DNA of 33,948 nucleotides, from positions 1 to 33,948 of the forward strand of contig WFRR01000127.1 of the NCBI GenBank assembly GCA_015486375.1. Reading direction: 5' to 3'. A model generated the notes under the pieces. The model did no database searches. It saw only the letters and a list, made by a program, of their open reading frames with translations, and had not been told where the DNA came from. This document shows, in pieces, positions 15,319-26,200 of this stretch; within the stretch, counting starts at the first letter, position 1, and each line of letters opens with the position of its first letter. Position numbers and translations under genes: made by a program. Source of the stretch: Thiotrichaceae bacterium (GTDB lineage: Bacteria; Pseudomonadota; Gammaproteobacteria; Thiotrichales; Thiotrichaceae).

Positions 15319-18300
15319 GTGACTGAATTAATCGATCTTTGGGAGGCAACCCGTACAATTATCAGTTTACGTAATCAAGCTCCCATGCTTAAAAGCGTAA
15401 AAAATGTACAAGCTTCTTTTCCACTATCTTTATCACAAGAACGCTTATTTGCTTTAGATTCTTTACACCCCGACAAAGCGTTGTATAACATACCTTATGC
15501 TTTTCATTTAAAAGGTACGTTAGATGTTTCATTACTTAGCCAAAGTTTAACGCATATTGTAAAGCAACAAACTGTTTTGAGAACACATTTTGAAGTAACT
15601 GATGGGCATGTTAAGCAACGTATTCAAGCTCCACAAACGATAGAATTAGAAGCCATTGATGTATCCCGTAAACCATTACAACAAATAAAACAACAAATTA
15701 TTACAGCACTACGTCAATCACTAAACTTACATACAAAATCTCCTGCATTTCGCTATTGTTTATATCAACTAGCAGCTAATGAATATGTTTTAGGATTTAC
15801 TTTTCATCATATTATTTCTGACTATTGGTCAGAAAATCTATTTTTTAAAGAATTGAGTGAGCTATACAACCAAAAAAAATCGAATAAATTAGCAAAACCA
15901 CAAAGTATTACATATACTGATTTTTCACATTGGCAACGTCAATGGTTTTGTCAAAAAGGTGTGTTAGATTTTTTATTACAGTATTGGCATCCACAATTGC
16001 AAGGTTTAAATCAGCCTGATTTACCAGTAGAGAATTCACTTAATAATGAACGACATATTGCCTTTGAAAAAGTAAATTTGTCAGTGAGTCAAGTAAGCGA
16101 ATTTAAAACGCTGGCACGTCAACAAAAAGTTCAATTATTTAGTGTATTACTGAGTGCCTTTACGCAATTACTTGCCGAACATCTTAATACCACGGATATT
16201 GGTGTGTTTAGTCCAATAAGCAATCGTAATCGTATTGAATTACAAAAATTGATGGGGGATTTTTCTAATCCAGCAATTTTACGCACCGATTTATCAGGTA
16301 ATCCTACACAGAGTGAATTATTAAAGCGAGTTGGACGAGTCGTATCAGGCGCGATTGCTCATCAGGATTTACCTCTTCAGTTGATTAAAGCCTCTATTCC
16401 TCTAAAATTACCCCAAACGAGTTTTTCTTATTTAAATATTCCACAAGAAACAATTAGCTTCAAAGCATTAGAAGTTGAAGCATGGGATTTAGGTCTAGGT
16501 ACCCTTGATTTCGATTTATTTTTATTATTGATACAGCAAAAAGGGAAAATAACTGGGTATTTAAAATACGATACACGCTTATTCTCATCAGCAACGATTC
16601 AGAGCTTGATTGAAAAATTTAATCGCCTCCTTGACAAGATGGTCGCGCATCCTGAGCAAACCCTTGAACTAAAGGCGCAAGTTTCTCCTTTGGAAAAGAG
16701 CAAACAAGCACTCTTGCTCCCTATTCCAGAACTGATTAAACAAGTACAACAACCATTAGAAACATCAAAAGCATCCAGTCAAAAAAGCAAGTTATGGCAA
16801 CAACTACAACAGATGTCTACAGCAGAACGGCAGGTACAATTAAAGCAAACTATTAAAACTGAAGTGCAGTCCATTGCAGGTGTACTTCCTACGGATGAAC
16901 AGGGATTTTTTGATTTAGGTCTTGATTCATTAACTTCGATTCAATTAAGTAATCGCTTGTCGTTAGTCTTAAAGACTTTCTTAGCACCCACGCTGACATT
17001 AGAACACCCGAGTGTGAGTCGCTTGGCAGAATACTTAAATAACACACTATTTGAAGAAGAAGTAGTAACAACAAATAGCTCGACAGCGCAGTCAACAAAC
17101 AATGAAGCCATTGCTATTGTAGGTATGGGCTGTCGCTTTCCAGGTGGTGCACATAACTTAGAGAAATTTTGGGACTTATTATATCAAGGACAAGAGACAG
17201 TGACTGATATTCCTGCCTCACGCTGGTCGATTGATGATTATTATGACCCAGAAATGGGTACACCTGGCAAAATGTATATACAACAAGCCAGCTTTTTGCA
17301 GCATCCGATTGAGGAGTTTGATGCACCTTTCTTTGGTATGTCTCCATTAGAAGCACAGCAACTTGATCCTAAACAGCGTCTATTATTAGAAGTAACCTGG
17401 GAAGCACTTGAAAATGCGGGAATTGCAACCGATGCTTTACCGAATCAAACAGGTATTTTTGTCGGTTTAATGGAAAGCGAAATTGGTCTAAAAACAGGTT
17501 CTGATGATGTCTATGCCACTACAGGCACATTGACTGCTATGTCAACAGGACGTTTAAGCTATTTGCTCGGTGTGCAAGGTCCTAACCTAAGTCTTGATAC
17601 AGCCTGCTCTTCTTCACTGGTAGCATTACACCTTGCGTGTCAGTCCTTACGTGCGGAAGAATGTGAGCTTGCGGTGACAGGCGGAGTCAATGTGATACTC
17701 TCTCCCGAATTAATGGTGAGTTTATCAGGCATGACTGCTTTATCACCTGATGGGCGTTGTAAAACCTTTGATGAAAAGGCGGATGGTTTTGGACGTGGTG
17801 AAGGCTGTGGCATTGTAGTCCTGAAGCGTTTATCTGATGCTGTTACTGCAGGGGATCAGATTTGGGCAACAATTCAAGGGTCTGCGGTTAATCATGATGG
17901 TGCGAGCAGTGGTTTAACCGTGCCAGATAAAGTGGCACAAACAGCGTTGATTCGTCAAGCCTTACAACGCGCTAACATCAGCGGCAATGAGGTATCTTAT
18001 GTTGAAGCCCATGGCACAGGCACTAAATTAGGTGACCCGATTGAAGTACGTGCCTTGGCGGATGCCTTGGGGGAACGCGATACGCCTTTGAGTATTGGTT
18101 CAGTAAAAACCAACTTAGGGCATTTAGATGCCAGTGCAGGCATTGCGGGGCTCATCAAAGTTGCACTGAGCTTGCACCATAAAATTATTCCACCGCATCT
18201 ACATTTTAAACGTGCTAATCCTTTAATAGATTGGGATAATCTCCCGTTTCAAATTCCTTTAGAAGCAATACCGTGGCAAAGCAATCATACACCACGTATT

Positions 18301-21300
18301 GCAGGGGTTAGTGGCTTTGGTATGGGCGGCACTAATGCTCATGCCATTTTGCAGCAAGCACCTAGCCAAAGGCACAGTGAAGCATTAAGCAAAGATCCAA
18401 CGACAACAGAACGTTCTGCACATGTATTATTGTTAAGCGGAAAAACTGAGGCAGCATTGACGGATCAAATCGCACAATATTTAGCGTATTGTACCGCACA
18501 CCCTGAAAGCAATCTTGCTGATATGTGCTATACCGCCAACACAGGGCGGACGCATTATGCTCATCGTGTTGCTATAGTGGCACAGGATATTGCCGATTTA
18601 ACAAAAAAATTACGCGCGGCTGCAATAGATCAACACCCAAAACCTATACAAGAAACAGCACAGATTGCCTTTTTATTTACAGGACAAGGCTCACAATATT
18701 GGGGGATGGGACGGGAATTATTTGAAACTGAGCCAGTGTTCAAAGACATCCTAAAACAGTGTGATAAGATATTGATGTCCTGTGCAGAGATGCCACTCTT
18801 AGAAATCCTTTACGCTGAAAAAGAACAAGCAACAGAGCAACTGTTCCACACGAAATATACCCAACCTGCTTTGTTTGCACTTGAATATGCGCTCGCAAAA
18901 CTTTGGCAGTCATGGGGAATAAGTCCCACAGCACTGATTGGACATAGTGTGGGGGAATATGTTGCTGCCTGTATTGCAGGTGTGTTTAGTTTAAAAGAAG
19001 GCTTAACTTTGGTTGCAGAACGGGGGCGCTTAATGCAGGCATTGCCTGCTAATGGCACGATGGTCGCAATCCAATGTACTAAAGATACTATTGAACCGAT
19101 TCTAGCTGATTATCGACAACAAGTGACGATTGCAGGTTTTAATGCTCCGCAAAGTTTGGTGTTATCAGGTAAAAATACCGCTATCGAAGCGATTATTACA
19201 ATCTTGGAAAACAAACAGATTAAATGCTATCCCTTGAAGGTGTTTCATGCCTTCCACTCTGCTTTAATGGAGCCAATGTTAGCGGAATTTGCAAAGGTTG
19301 CTGAAACGATTGAATATAAAACACCTAACTCCCAGTTTAGCCTGATTTCCAATGTGACAGGCTCAGCCATTACCCATATTGATGCAGCGTATTGGGTTGA
19401 TCATATTCGTCAGCCTGTACATTTTGCACAGGGAATGGAAACATTAGCAACATTAGGTATTGATACCTTTATTGAAATAGGAGCAAAACCGACCTTAGTT
19501 GGTCTAGGACAGCAGTGTACTAGTGCATCACAACAGATGACATGGTTACCTAGTTTATACTCTAAGGAGTCAAGCGATTGGGAGCAATTATTAACAAGCC
19601 TTAGTGAGCTTCATGTACGTGGAGGTCAGGTTGACTGGCAAGTGTTGGATGCGGCTTATTCACGCCGTAAACTATCATTACCCACCTATCCCTTCCAACG
19701 CCAACGTCATTGGGTCGATAAACCTGCGGCCGCTTTTAACCCACTAGCACAAACAGGTCATCCCTTATTAGGTGAGCGTTTACCTACCATTGCCAATAGC
19801 GATAGAGTGGTGTTTCAAAATCAACTTTCTGCACTTTCTCCACACTATCTGAATGATCACCAAGTCTATGGTCAGGTGATTACCCCTGCTACCGCATATT
19901 TAGAAATGGCATTATTCGCCGCGCAACAGGTCGTTGGCGATGAAAACTATTGCCTCCAGAATATAGTGCTATTACAGCCATTGGTGTTATCAACCAGCGA
20001 TGAGAGTCAGGTTCAATTACAACTAACCCCTAGCGCGACAGGCTATCAATGGAAAGTATTTAGTCTTAAGCCTCATAGCAATGATGAATGGGAGTTGCAT
20101 ATTGAAGGCGAACTAACGATCTCTATTCAAAATACAAGCACTGCCGATATGAATAATGACACACTCAGCCAAGTGCAACAGCGTTGTACTGAGGAAATGT
20201 CCTTAGAAGATTATCATAATGCCATTCCTGATGATCTTTATTACGGTGATGATTTCCAAGTTTTACAACAGTTATTTAGCGGTGACAAAGAAGCCTTAGG
20301 CTTGATTGAGCTTTCTACACACTTAGATCCTCATGCCTATAACCTTCACCCTGTCGTACTCGATGGTTGTTTACGTGTTGTTCAAGCAATTAATTTTGAA
20401 GATAACGATGCACTGTATTTGCCGTTTAGTTTTGATCAGATTGAATTATTTAGCAACAGCCCATTACGTCATGTATGGAGTTTTGTGCAATGGCGTACTG
20501 ATGTCACGGGTACACGGCTTGTCGATGTGACGTTGTTTGCGCCAGACGGATCGCAAGTCGCAAAAGTCACAGGTTTTAGTTTGCGTCAAGCAAATCGCCA
20601 AGCAATGACAGGTTCTGCGTTGCGACACGATTATTTGTATGAATTAGCGTGGCAAGATGCACCACAGGCTAATACCTCACCTTATGCAACGACTAAAGGA
20701 CGTTGGTTAATCATCGCCGATGCACAGCAACCACAAGCAAATGCCTTAGTGGTATTATTACGTGCCAGGGGGGAAACGGTTGAGTTTTCTCAAACGATGC
20801 AACAGTCCTTGAGTGATTATCGTGCGGTGGTTTATTTTGCTACTCCTTCTTCTCTTCATCAGCAAGCCATGCCTGAAACCGTATTGGATATTTCCTGTCA
20901 GGCACTGAATTTTGTACAAAACCTTATTGAGGCACAGGCAAGTCCAGACCTTCATTTTATTATCCAAGAAGGATTAGAAGAATCAGGTTTATGGGGTTTA
21001 GGGCGTACCTTAATGTGGGAACAGCCTGATTTAAACTGTAAATGTTTAGAGATTAACGAACATACCTCAGCGGATACCTTATTTAATGCCTTGTGGTTTG
21101 CTGATAATGAAAACCAACTTAAATTAACTACTGATAGCGCACGCCAAATCGCACGCTTAACGCCGCTTAAGGCTAAAACTGATACTCAAACAGAACAATC
21201 TAGCCATGATTTCAAAGTACAACTTGAACGCTATGGTTTATTAGAAAGTCTGCATTTAGTCCCATTACAACGTCAAGCACCTGATGCACAACAGGTTGAA

Positions 21301-23298
21301 GTACAGGTACGTGCATCAAGCTTAAATTTTCGTGATGTCCTCAATGCGTTAGGAATGCTGAAATCTTATTATGACCCTGAGCTGGGTTTTGATGACCCTA
21401 AAAAACTTCCCTTTGGTTTTGAAGCGGCAGGCATTGTAAGTCGTCTTGGCAAGGACGTGCGTGATATCTGTGTCGGTGATGAGGTTATGGTTTGGCAACA
21501 TTTTGGTAGTCTTGCCTCCTTTATTACCGTGGATGTCTCATTAATCACTGCTAAACCCAAGCATTTAAGTTTTGACCAAGCAGCAACAATTCCTATTGTA
21601 TTTTTAACGGCTTATTATGCTTTGGTAAAATTGGCGGGTATAAAGGCAGGCGATAAGGTACTAATTCATTCAGCTGCTGGCGGTGTCGGTCAAGCAGCGG
21701 TTCAGATTGCTCACCATATGGGAGCTGAGGTCTTTGCAACGGCAAGTGAACCTAAGTGGGATTTCTTAGCTTCGCAAGGTATTCAGCATATTATGAATTC
21801 GCGCACGCTTGAGTTTGCAGAACAAATTAATACCCTAACGGATGGGCAAGGTGTTGATATTGTGCTTAATAGTTTGAATGGGGATTATATTAAAAAGAAT
21901 TTTGACAGTTTGGCACACAATGGACGCTTTGTTGAACTGGGTAAAATAGATACTTGGGATCAACAACAAGCCACACGCTATCGTCAGGATATTGCTTATA
22001 CTTGCTTTGATTGGTCTGAAATGCACAAAGCGATGAAATTAAGAGGACAACTCGAAACACTGTTTGTGCAGCAAAAACTTAAGCCATTACCTGCTAAGGT
22101 TTTTTCAATTAATGCAGTAGGTGATGCGTTTCAATTTATGGCAAATGCCAAACAAATTGGCAAAGTCGTATTATCCATCCCCGATCAACAATCGCAGGGC
22201 ATTAACATTGCAGCAAATCAGTCTTATTTGATTACAGGTGGACTAGGCGGTTTAGGTTTTAAAATTGCCCAATGGTTAGTAGTACAAGGTGCAACCCATT
22301 TAGTATTAAGTGGTCGTAGTCAAGCTACAACGCACACTCAACAGGCGATTGATGCTTTAGAAGCGGATGGTGTTCACGTTAAGGTTATGATGACAGATAT
22401 CTCAAAGGTTGAAGAAGTAGAGACCTTGGTTGAAGCCAGTCATGCTTTTGCACCTTTGAAAGGTATTATCCATTTAGCAGGGGTAGTCGATGACGGTATT
22501 ATTAGTCAACAAACTCCCGCACGCTTTGCGAAAGTCTTTGCGCCTAAAGTGCAAGGCAGTTGGTTGCTACATCAAACCTGTCAACATTTACCGTTAGATT
22601 TCTTTGTATGCTTCTCCTCACAAACCGCTCTGTTAGGCAATGGTGGACAGGCAAACTATGCTGCCGCTAATGCCTTTATGGATAGCCTTATGCAACAACG
22701 CCACCGTCAAGGACAAACGGGGTTAAGTATCAACTGGGGTGCATGGTCTGAAATTGGCATGGCAAAAGATTTAGTTGCAAATGATAAAGATGTGATTACC
22801 CCTGAAATGGGCGTTGCATTATTTGGGCTGTTATTACAATACGCAAAACCACAAGCAGGAGTTTTTCCTTATCGCTGGGAGGAATTTGCTAAAAAACTCC
22901 CTTCACTGACAGGTTTTTCTGTCTTATCAGGGCTTATTAAGCCGACAACGAGCAAAGAGCAATCTGTCAGCACGAGTCTACGTCAGAAAATTAGCCAAGC
23001 CGAGCTTGATACTCGTCTTGAGTTGATCAAAGCCTATCTTAAAACCAGTATCGAACCAATTGTGGGCAGAGTTCCTGAAGAAGATGATGGTTTTTTTGTA
23101 GCATTGGATATGGATTCCTTAAAATCGATTCAATTAACCAATCGTTTAGGGGCAGATTTAGAAGTCTCGGTATCGGTCACCACCATTTTAGAGCATTCAA
23201 GTATTGTATTATTAGCAGCGGTTTTACTGAAAAAACTAGGGTTTAGCCCCTTAGAAGAAGTGGCAATAGAAGATGATTATGAGCAAGGTGAACTATGA
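15319..23298 (+). CDS. Hybrid PKS: C-PCP-KS-AT-DH-ER-KR-ACP
   Basis: This is a 2659-residue megasynthase. Residues 30-460 form a condensation domain with H163-H164-x3-D168 followed by Tyr instead of Gly. A carrier with S537 (GLDSL) follows, without an adenylation domain. The ketosynthase has C763 (TACSSS), H898 (HGTGT) and H935 (GHLD). The acyltransferase has S1210 (GHSVGE) and H1310-A-F-H-S, the signature for malonyl-CoA. The dehydratase has H1514 (HxxxGxxxxP) and D1682. The enoylreductase (about 1965-2290) has its NADPH loop at G2121-G2124. The ketoreductase has GGLGGLG at 2307-2313, S2434, Y2447 and a VDD motif (B-type). The final carrier has S2600. No methyltransferase was found. It would add one fully reduced two-carbon unit after an amide-forming step on a carrier charged in trans. 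The GTG start is supported by AGGAG. The acidic tail fits the docking domain of the next protein, whose ATG overlaps the stop (ATGA). Confidence 0.95.
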   Translation: MTELIDLWEATRTIISLRNQAPMLKSVKNVQASFPLSLSQERLFALDSLHPDKALYNIPYAFHLKGTLDVSLLSQSLTHIVKQQTVLRTHFEVTDGHVKQRIQAPQTIELEAIDVSRKPLQQIKQQIITALRQSLNLHTKSPAFRYCLYQLAANEYVLGFTFHHIISDYWSENLFFKELSELYNQKKSNKLAKPQSITYTDFSHWQRQWFCQKGVLDFLLQYWHPQLQGLNQPDLPVENSLNNERHIAFEKVNLSVSQVSEFKTLARQQKVQLFSVLLSAFTQLLAEHLNTTDIGVFSPISNRNRIELQKLMGDFSNPAILRTDLSGNPTQSELLKRVGRVVSGAIAHQDLPLQLIKASIPLKLPQTSFSYLNIPQETISFKALEVEAWDLGLGTLDFDLFLLLIQQKGKITGYLKYDTRLFSSATIQSLIEKFNRLLDKMVAHPEQTLELKAQVSPLEKSKQALLLPIPELIKQVQQPLETSKASSQKSKLWQQLQQMSTAERQVQLKQTIKTEVQSIAGVLPTDEQGFFDLGLDSLTSIQLSNRLSLVLKTFLAPTLTLEHPSVSRLAEYLNNTLFEEEVVTTNSSTAQSTNNEAIAIVGMGCRFPGGAHNLEKFWDLLYQGQETVTDIPASRWSIDDYYDPEMGTPGKMYIQQASFLQHPIEEFDAPFFGMSPLEAQQLDPKQRLLLEVTWEALENAGIATDALPNQTGIFVGLMESEIGLKTGSDDVYATTGTLTAMSTGRLSYLLGVQGPNLSLDTACSSSLVALHLACQSLRAEECELAVTGGVNVILSPELMVSLSGMTALSPDGRCKTFDEKADGFGRGEGCGIVVLKRLSDAVTAGDQIWATIQGSAVNHDGASSGLTVPDKVAQTALIRQALQRANISGNEVSYVEAHGTGTKLGDPIEVRALADALGERDTPLSIGSVKTNLGHLDASAGIAGLIKVALSLHHKIIPPHLHFKRANPLIDWDNLPFQIPLEAIPWQSNHTPRIAGVSGFGMGGTNAHAILQQAPSQRHSEALSKDPTTTERSAHVLLLSGKTEAALTDQIAQYLAYCTAHPESNLADMCYTANTGRTHYAHRVAIVAQDIADLTKKLRAAAIDQHPKPIQETAQIAFLFTGQGSQYWGMGRELFETEPVFKDILKQCDKILMSCAEMPLLEILYAEKEQATEQLFHTKYTQPALFALEYALAKLWQSWGISPTALIGHSVGEYVAACIAGVFSLKEGLTLVAERGRLMQALPANGTMVAIQCTKDTIEPILADYRQQVTIAGFNAPQSLVLSGKNTAIEAIITILENKQIKCYPLKVFHAFHSALMEPMLAEFAKVAETIEYKTPNSQFSLISNVTGSAITHIDAAYWVDHIRQPVHFAQGMETLATLGIDTFIEIGAKPTLVGLGQQCTSASQQMTWLPSLYSKESSDWEQLLTSLSELHVRGGQVDWQVLDAAYSRRKLSLPTYPFQRQRHWVDKPAAAFNPLAQTGHPLLGERLPTIANSDRVVFQNQLSALSPHYLNDHQVYGQVITPATAYLEMALFAAQQVVGDENYCLQNIVLLQPLVLSTSDESQVQLQLTPSATGYQWKVFSLKPHSNDEWELHIEGELTISIQNTSTADMNNDTLSQVQQRCTEEMSLEDYHNAIPDDLYYGDDFQVLQQLFSGDKEALGLIELSTHLDPHAYNLHPVVLDGCLRVVQAINFEDNDALYLPFSFDQIELFSNSPLRHVWSFVQWRTDVTGTRLVDVTLFAPDGSQVAKVTGFSLRQANRQAMTGSALRHDYLYELAWQDAPQANTSPYATTKGRWLIIADAQQPQANALVVLLRARGETVEFSQTMQQSLSDYRAVVYFATPSSLHQQAMPETVLDISCQALNFVQNLIEAQASPDLHFIIQEGLEESGLWGLGRTLMWEQPDLNCKCLEINEHTSADTLFNALWFADNENQLKLTTDSARQIARLTPLKAKTDTQTEQSSHDFKVQLERYGLLESLHLVPLQRQAPDAQQVEVQVRASSLNFRDVLNALGMLKSYYDPELGFDDPKKLPFGFEAAGIVSRLGKDVRDICVGDEVMVWQHFGSLASFITVDVSLITAKPKHLSFDQAATIPIVFLTAYYALVKLAGIKAGDKVLIHSAAGGVGQAAVQIAHHMGAEVFATASEPKWDFLASQGIQHIMNSRTLEFAEQINTLTDGQGVDIVLNSLNGDYIKKNFDSLAHNGRFVELGKIDTWDQQQATRYRQDIAYTCFDWSEMHKAMKLRGQLETLFVQQKLKPLPAKVFSINAVGDAFQFMANAKQIGKVVLSIPDQQSQGINIAANQSYLITGGLGGLGFKIAQWLVVQGATHLVLSGRSQATTHTQQAIDALEADGVHVKVMMTDISKVEEVETLVEASHAFAPLKGIIHLAGVVDDGIISQQTPARFAKVFAPKVQGSWLLHQTCQHLPLDFFVCFSSQTALLGNGGQANYAAANAFMDSLMQQRHRQGQTGLSINWGAWSEIGMAKDLVANDKDVITPEMGVALFGLLLQYAKPQAGVFPYRWEEFAKKLPSLTGFSVLSGLIKPTTSKEQSVSTSLRQKISQAELDTRLELIKAYLKTSIEPIVGRVPEEDDGFFVALDMDSLKSIQLTNRLGADLEVSVSVTTILEHSSIVLLAAVLLKKLGFSPLEEVAIEDDYEQGEL

Positions 23299-26200
23299 AA
23301 CAAATTGAAATATTATTAGCAGAATTAAAACAATACAATATTACCTTATGGACAGAAAACCAAGTTTTGCGTTACCGTGCGCCTAAAGGTGGGCTCAGTA
23401 TCTCTTTTCGGGAACAAATTAAAGCCCATAAAGCGGATTTAATTACCTTTTTAAGTACTCAACAAGCTAGCAGTGAAATAGAAAATAGTACTGAGTCATT
23501 GCCACAAATCACTCCTGACCCAGAAGCTGCCTTTGAACCTTTCCCATTAAGTGCAATCCAGCAAGCCTATTGGTTGGGTCGGCAATCTCATCTAGATTTA
23601 GGCAACGTTGCTACTCAAGTATATCAAGAATGGTCGGTGGTAGACTTAGACATCGAACGGCTCAATTTAGCGTGGCAAAAAGTCATGGCACGTCATGCAA
23701 TTTTACGCACAATTGTAAAAGAAGATGGACAACAACAGGTATTAGCGAGTGTGCCTGATTATCAATTATCTGTGCATGAATTACCTCTGTTGGATGCGGA
23801 TGCAACAGCACAAGCATTAAGTAACATTCGTGATGAAATAAACGGTCATATCCACCAAGCGGGTGATTGGCCACTCTTTGATGCGCGGATTACTAAGCTA
23901 ACGGATACAACCCACCTGCATTTTTGCATGGATATGTTGATTGTCGATAGCTGGAGTATTGAGCTAGTGATTAAAGATTGGCAAACTTTCTATCTTGATT
24001 TGGATGCTCAACTACCCCCATTGGAACTCACTTTTCGTGATTATCGCGTGATGGATAAACACTTTGAAGAGACCTCTAGTACTTATCAATATGCAAAAGC
24101 GTATTGGATGGAGCGGATAGATAAGCTTGCCCCCGCGCCTAAATTACCCTTAGCAAAAAACCTCAACGAGATCGAAACACCACAGTTTACATGGACTGAA
24201 AAACGCCTGAGCGCACCGTTATGGAAAGCATTAAAAAGCAAAGCTGCCGCACATCATCTGCAACCTTCAGCACTCTTAGTCGCAGTATTTGCTGAAGCCT
24301 TAGGGCGTTGGAGTAAAACCCCACATTTGACCTTAAATCAAACCTTTTTTCATCGTTTACCATTTCATTCACAAGTCAATGAGGTCGCGGGTGAATTTAC
24401 CTCAACACTCTTAGTAGAGGTGGATAATCGTGAAGCTGCGCCCTTTATTAAACGTGTTAAGCAGGTGCAAGCACAAGCCTGGAAAGACTTAGACCAGCGC
24501 TATTTTAGCGGTGTGGAGGTATTACGTGAATTTAATCGTCGTCATAAAAGTTCAGAATTAATGCCTGTGGTATTTACCAACTTATTAGGTGTAAAAGCGG
24601 CATCTAATATTGTCTGGGGAGAGCGAGTACATCAATTGGCACAAACCTCACAAGTGTATTTAGATCATATTGTGCGTGAAATTGACGATGAACTCAGTTT
24701 AAACTGGAGTGCTATTGAAGACTTGTTTCCTACCGATTTATTGGAGGATATGTTCACCAGTCAATATCAGTTGCTAGAACGCCTTGCCACTGATGATGCC
24801 GCGTGGACAGAGTTATATCCTTTACAGTTGCCCAAAAAACAACGTTTACAACGTCAGCAGGTCAATGCAACTGAAACCACCGCGCCTGATGTACTATTGC
24901 ATGAGTTGTTTTTGCAACAGGCAAAACGAACTCCTAACCATATCGCGGTTATTAGTGCTGATAAAACACTTACCTATCAGCAACTTTATCAACAGGCAAA
25001 TCAGGTAGCACATTGGCTGCGCGATCAAGGGGTTGAACCGAATCAATTGGTTGCTGTGGTGATTGAAAAAAGTTGGCAACAAGTGGTTGCGGTAATGGGG
25101 ATATTAATGTCAGGGGGTGCGTATTTACCGATTGACCCTCAGTTACCCCATGAACGTCAAGCATATTTGCTAGAACAGGCAAAGGTGCGCTGTGTCGTAA
25201 CACAACAGAAATGGCAAGCGGTACTGGATTGGCCGATAGAACGCTGTCTAATAGTAACAATGCTAGACGATTCTATTTCGTTACCTGCATTAAATTCTGT
25301 GCAAAGCATTACTGATTTGGCCTATGTGATTTATACCTCAGGTTCGACAGGCAATCCGAAAGGGGTAATGATTGATCATCGTGGCGCAGTGAACACGCTG
25401 CTAGATATGAACGCACGTTTTAATATCACGGCTAAAGATCGTATGTTAGCGCTATCGGCATTAAATTTTGATTTATCTGTGTATGATATTTTTGGCCTAT
25501 TAGCGGTCGGCGGCGCAATGGTCATACCTTCACCCGATGGGCGGCGTGATCCGTCACACTGGAATGCGTTAATGCAGCAACATCACGTTACGCTATGGAA
25601 TACAGTGGCAGCATTAATGCAGATGTTGGTTGAATACCAAGCAGGTCAAGGGCAAAATACCACACAAACTGCCGCATTACGCTTAGTGATTATGAGCGGT
25701 GATTGGATACCTGTTGATCTACCTGATCGTATTCGAACATTGTATCCCAGCACAGAAATCACCAGTTTAGGAGGTGCAACAGAAGCCTCAATTTGGTCTA
25801 TTTATTACCCCATTACAACGGTTAATCCAAACTGGAAAAGTATACCCTATGGTAAGCCAATGGATAATCAGACCTTCTATGTCTTAAATGAACAATTAGA
25901 ACCCTGTCCTATTTGGCTAGCAGGACAGCTCTATATTGGCGGTATTGGGTTAGCATTGGGTTATTGGCAAGATAAAGAAAAAACCGATGCTAGCTTTTTC
26001 ATTCACCCGCGCACAGGTGAACGCTTATACAAAACAGGAGATTTAGGTCGCTATTTAGCAGATGGCAATATTGAGTTTCTAGGACGTGAAGATTTCCAAG
26101 TAAAAATTGGTGGACACCGCGTCGAACTCGGTGAAATTGAAACCCATTTGCTGAAACATAAGGCGGTACAAAAAGTCATTGTGGCGGCAGTGGGAGAAAC

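Noticed and set aside
20600-21200. Possible C-methyltransferase domain between DH and ER of the PKS
   Set aside because: This stretch matches the structural half of a ketoreductase (YELAWQ start) and has no SAM-binding glycine motif.
24970-25260. 96-codon open frame on the - strand
   Set aside because: It is a shadow of the cysteine-activating NRPS adenylation domain, with low-complexity Pro/Leu/Ser content and no ribosome site.
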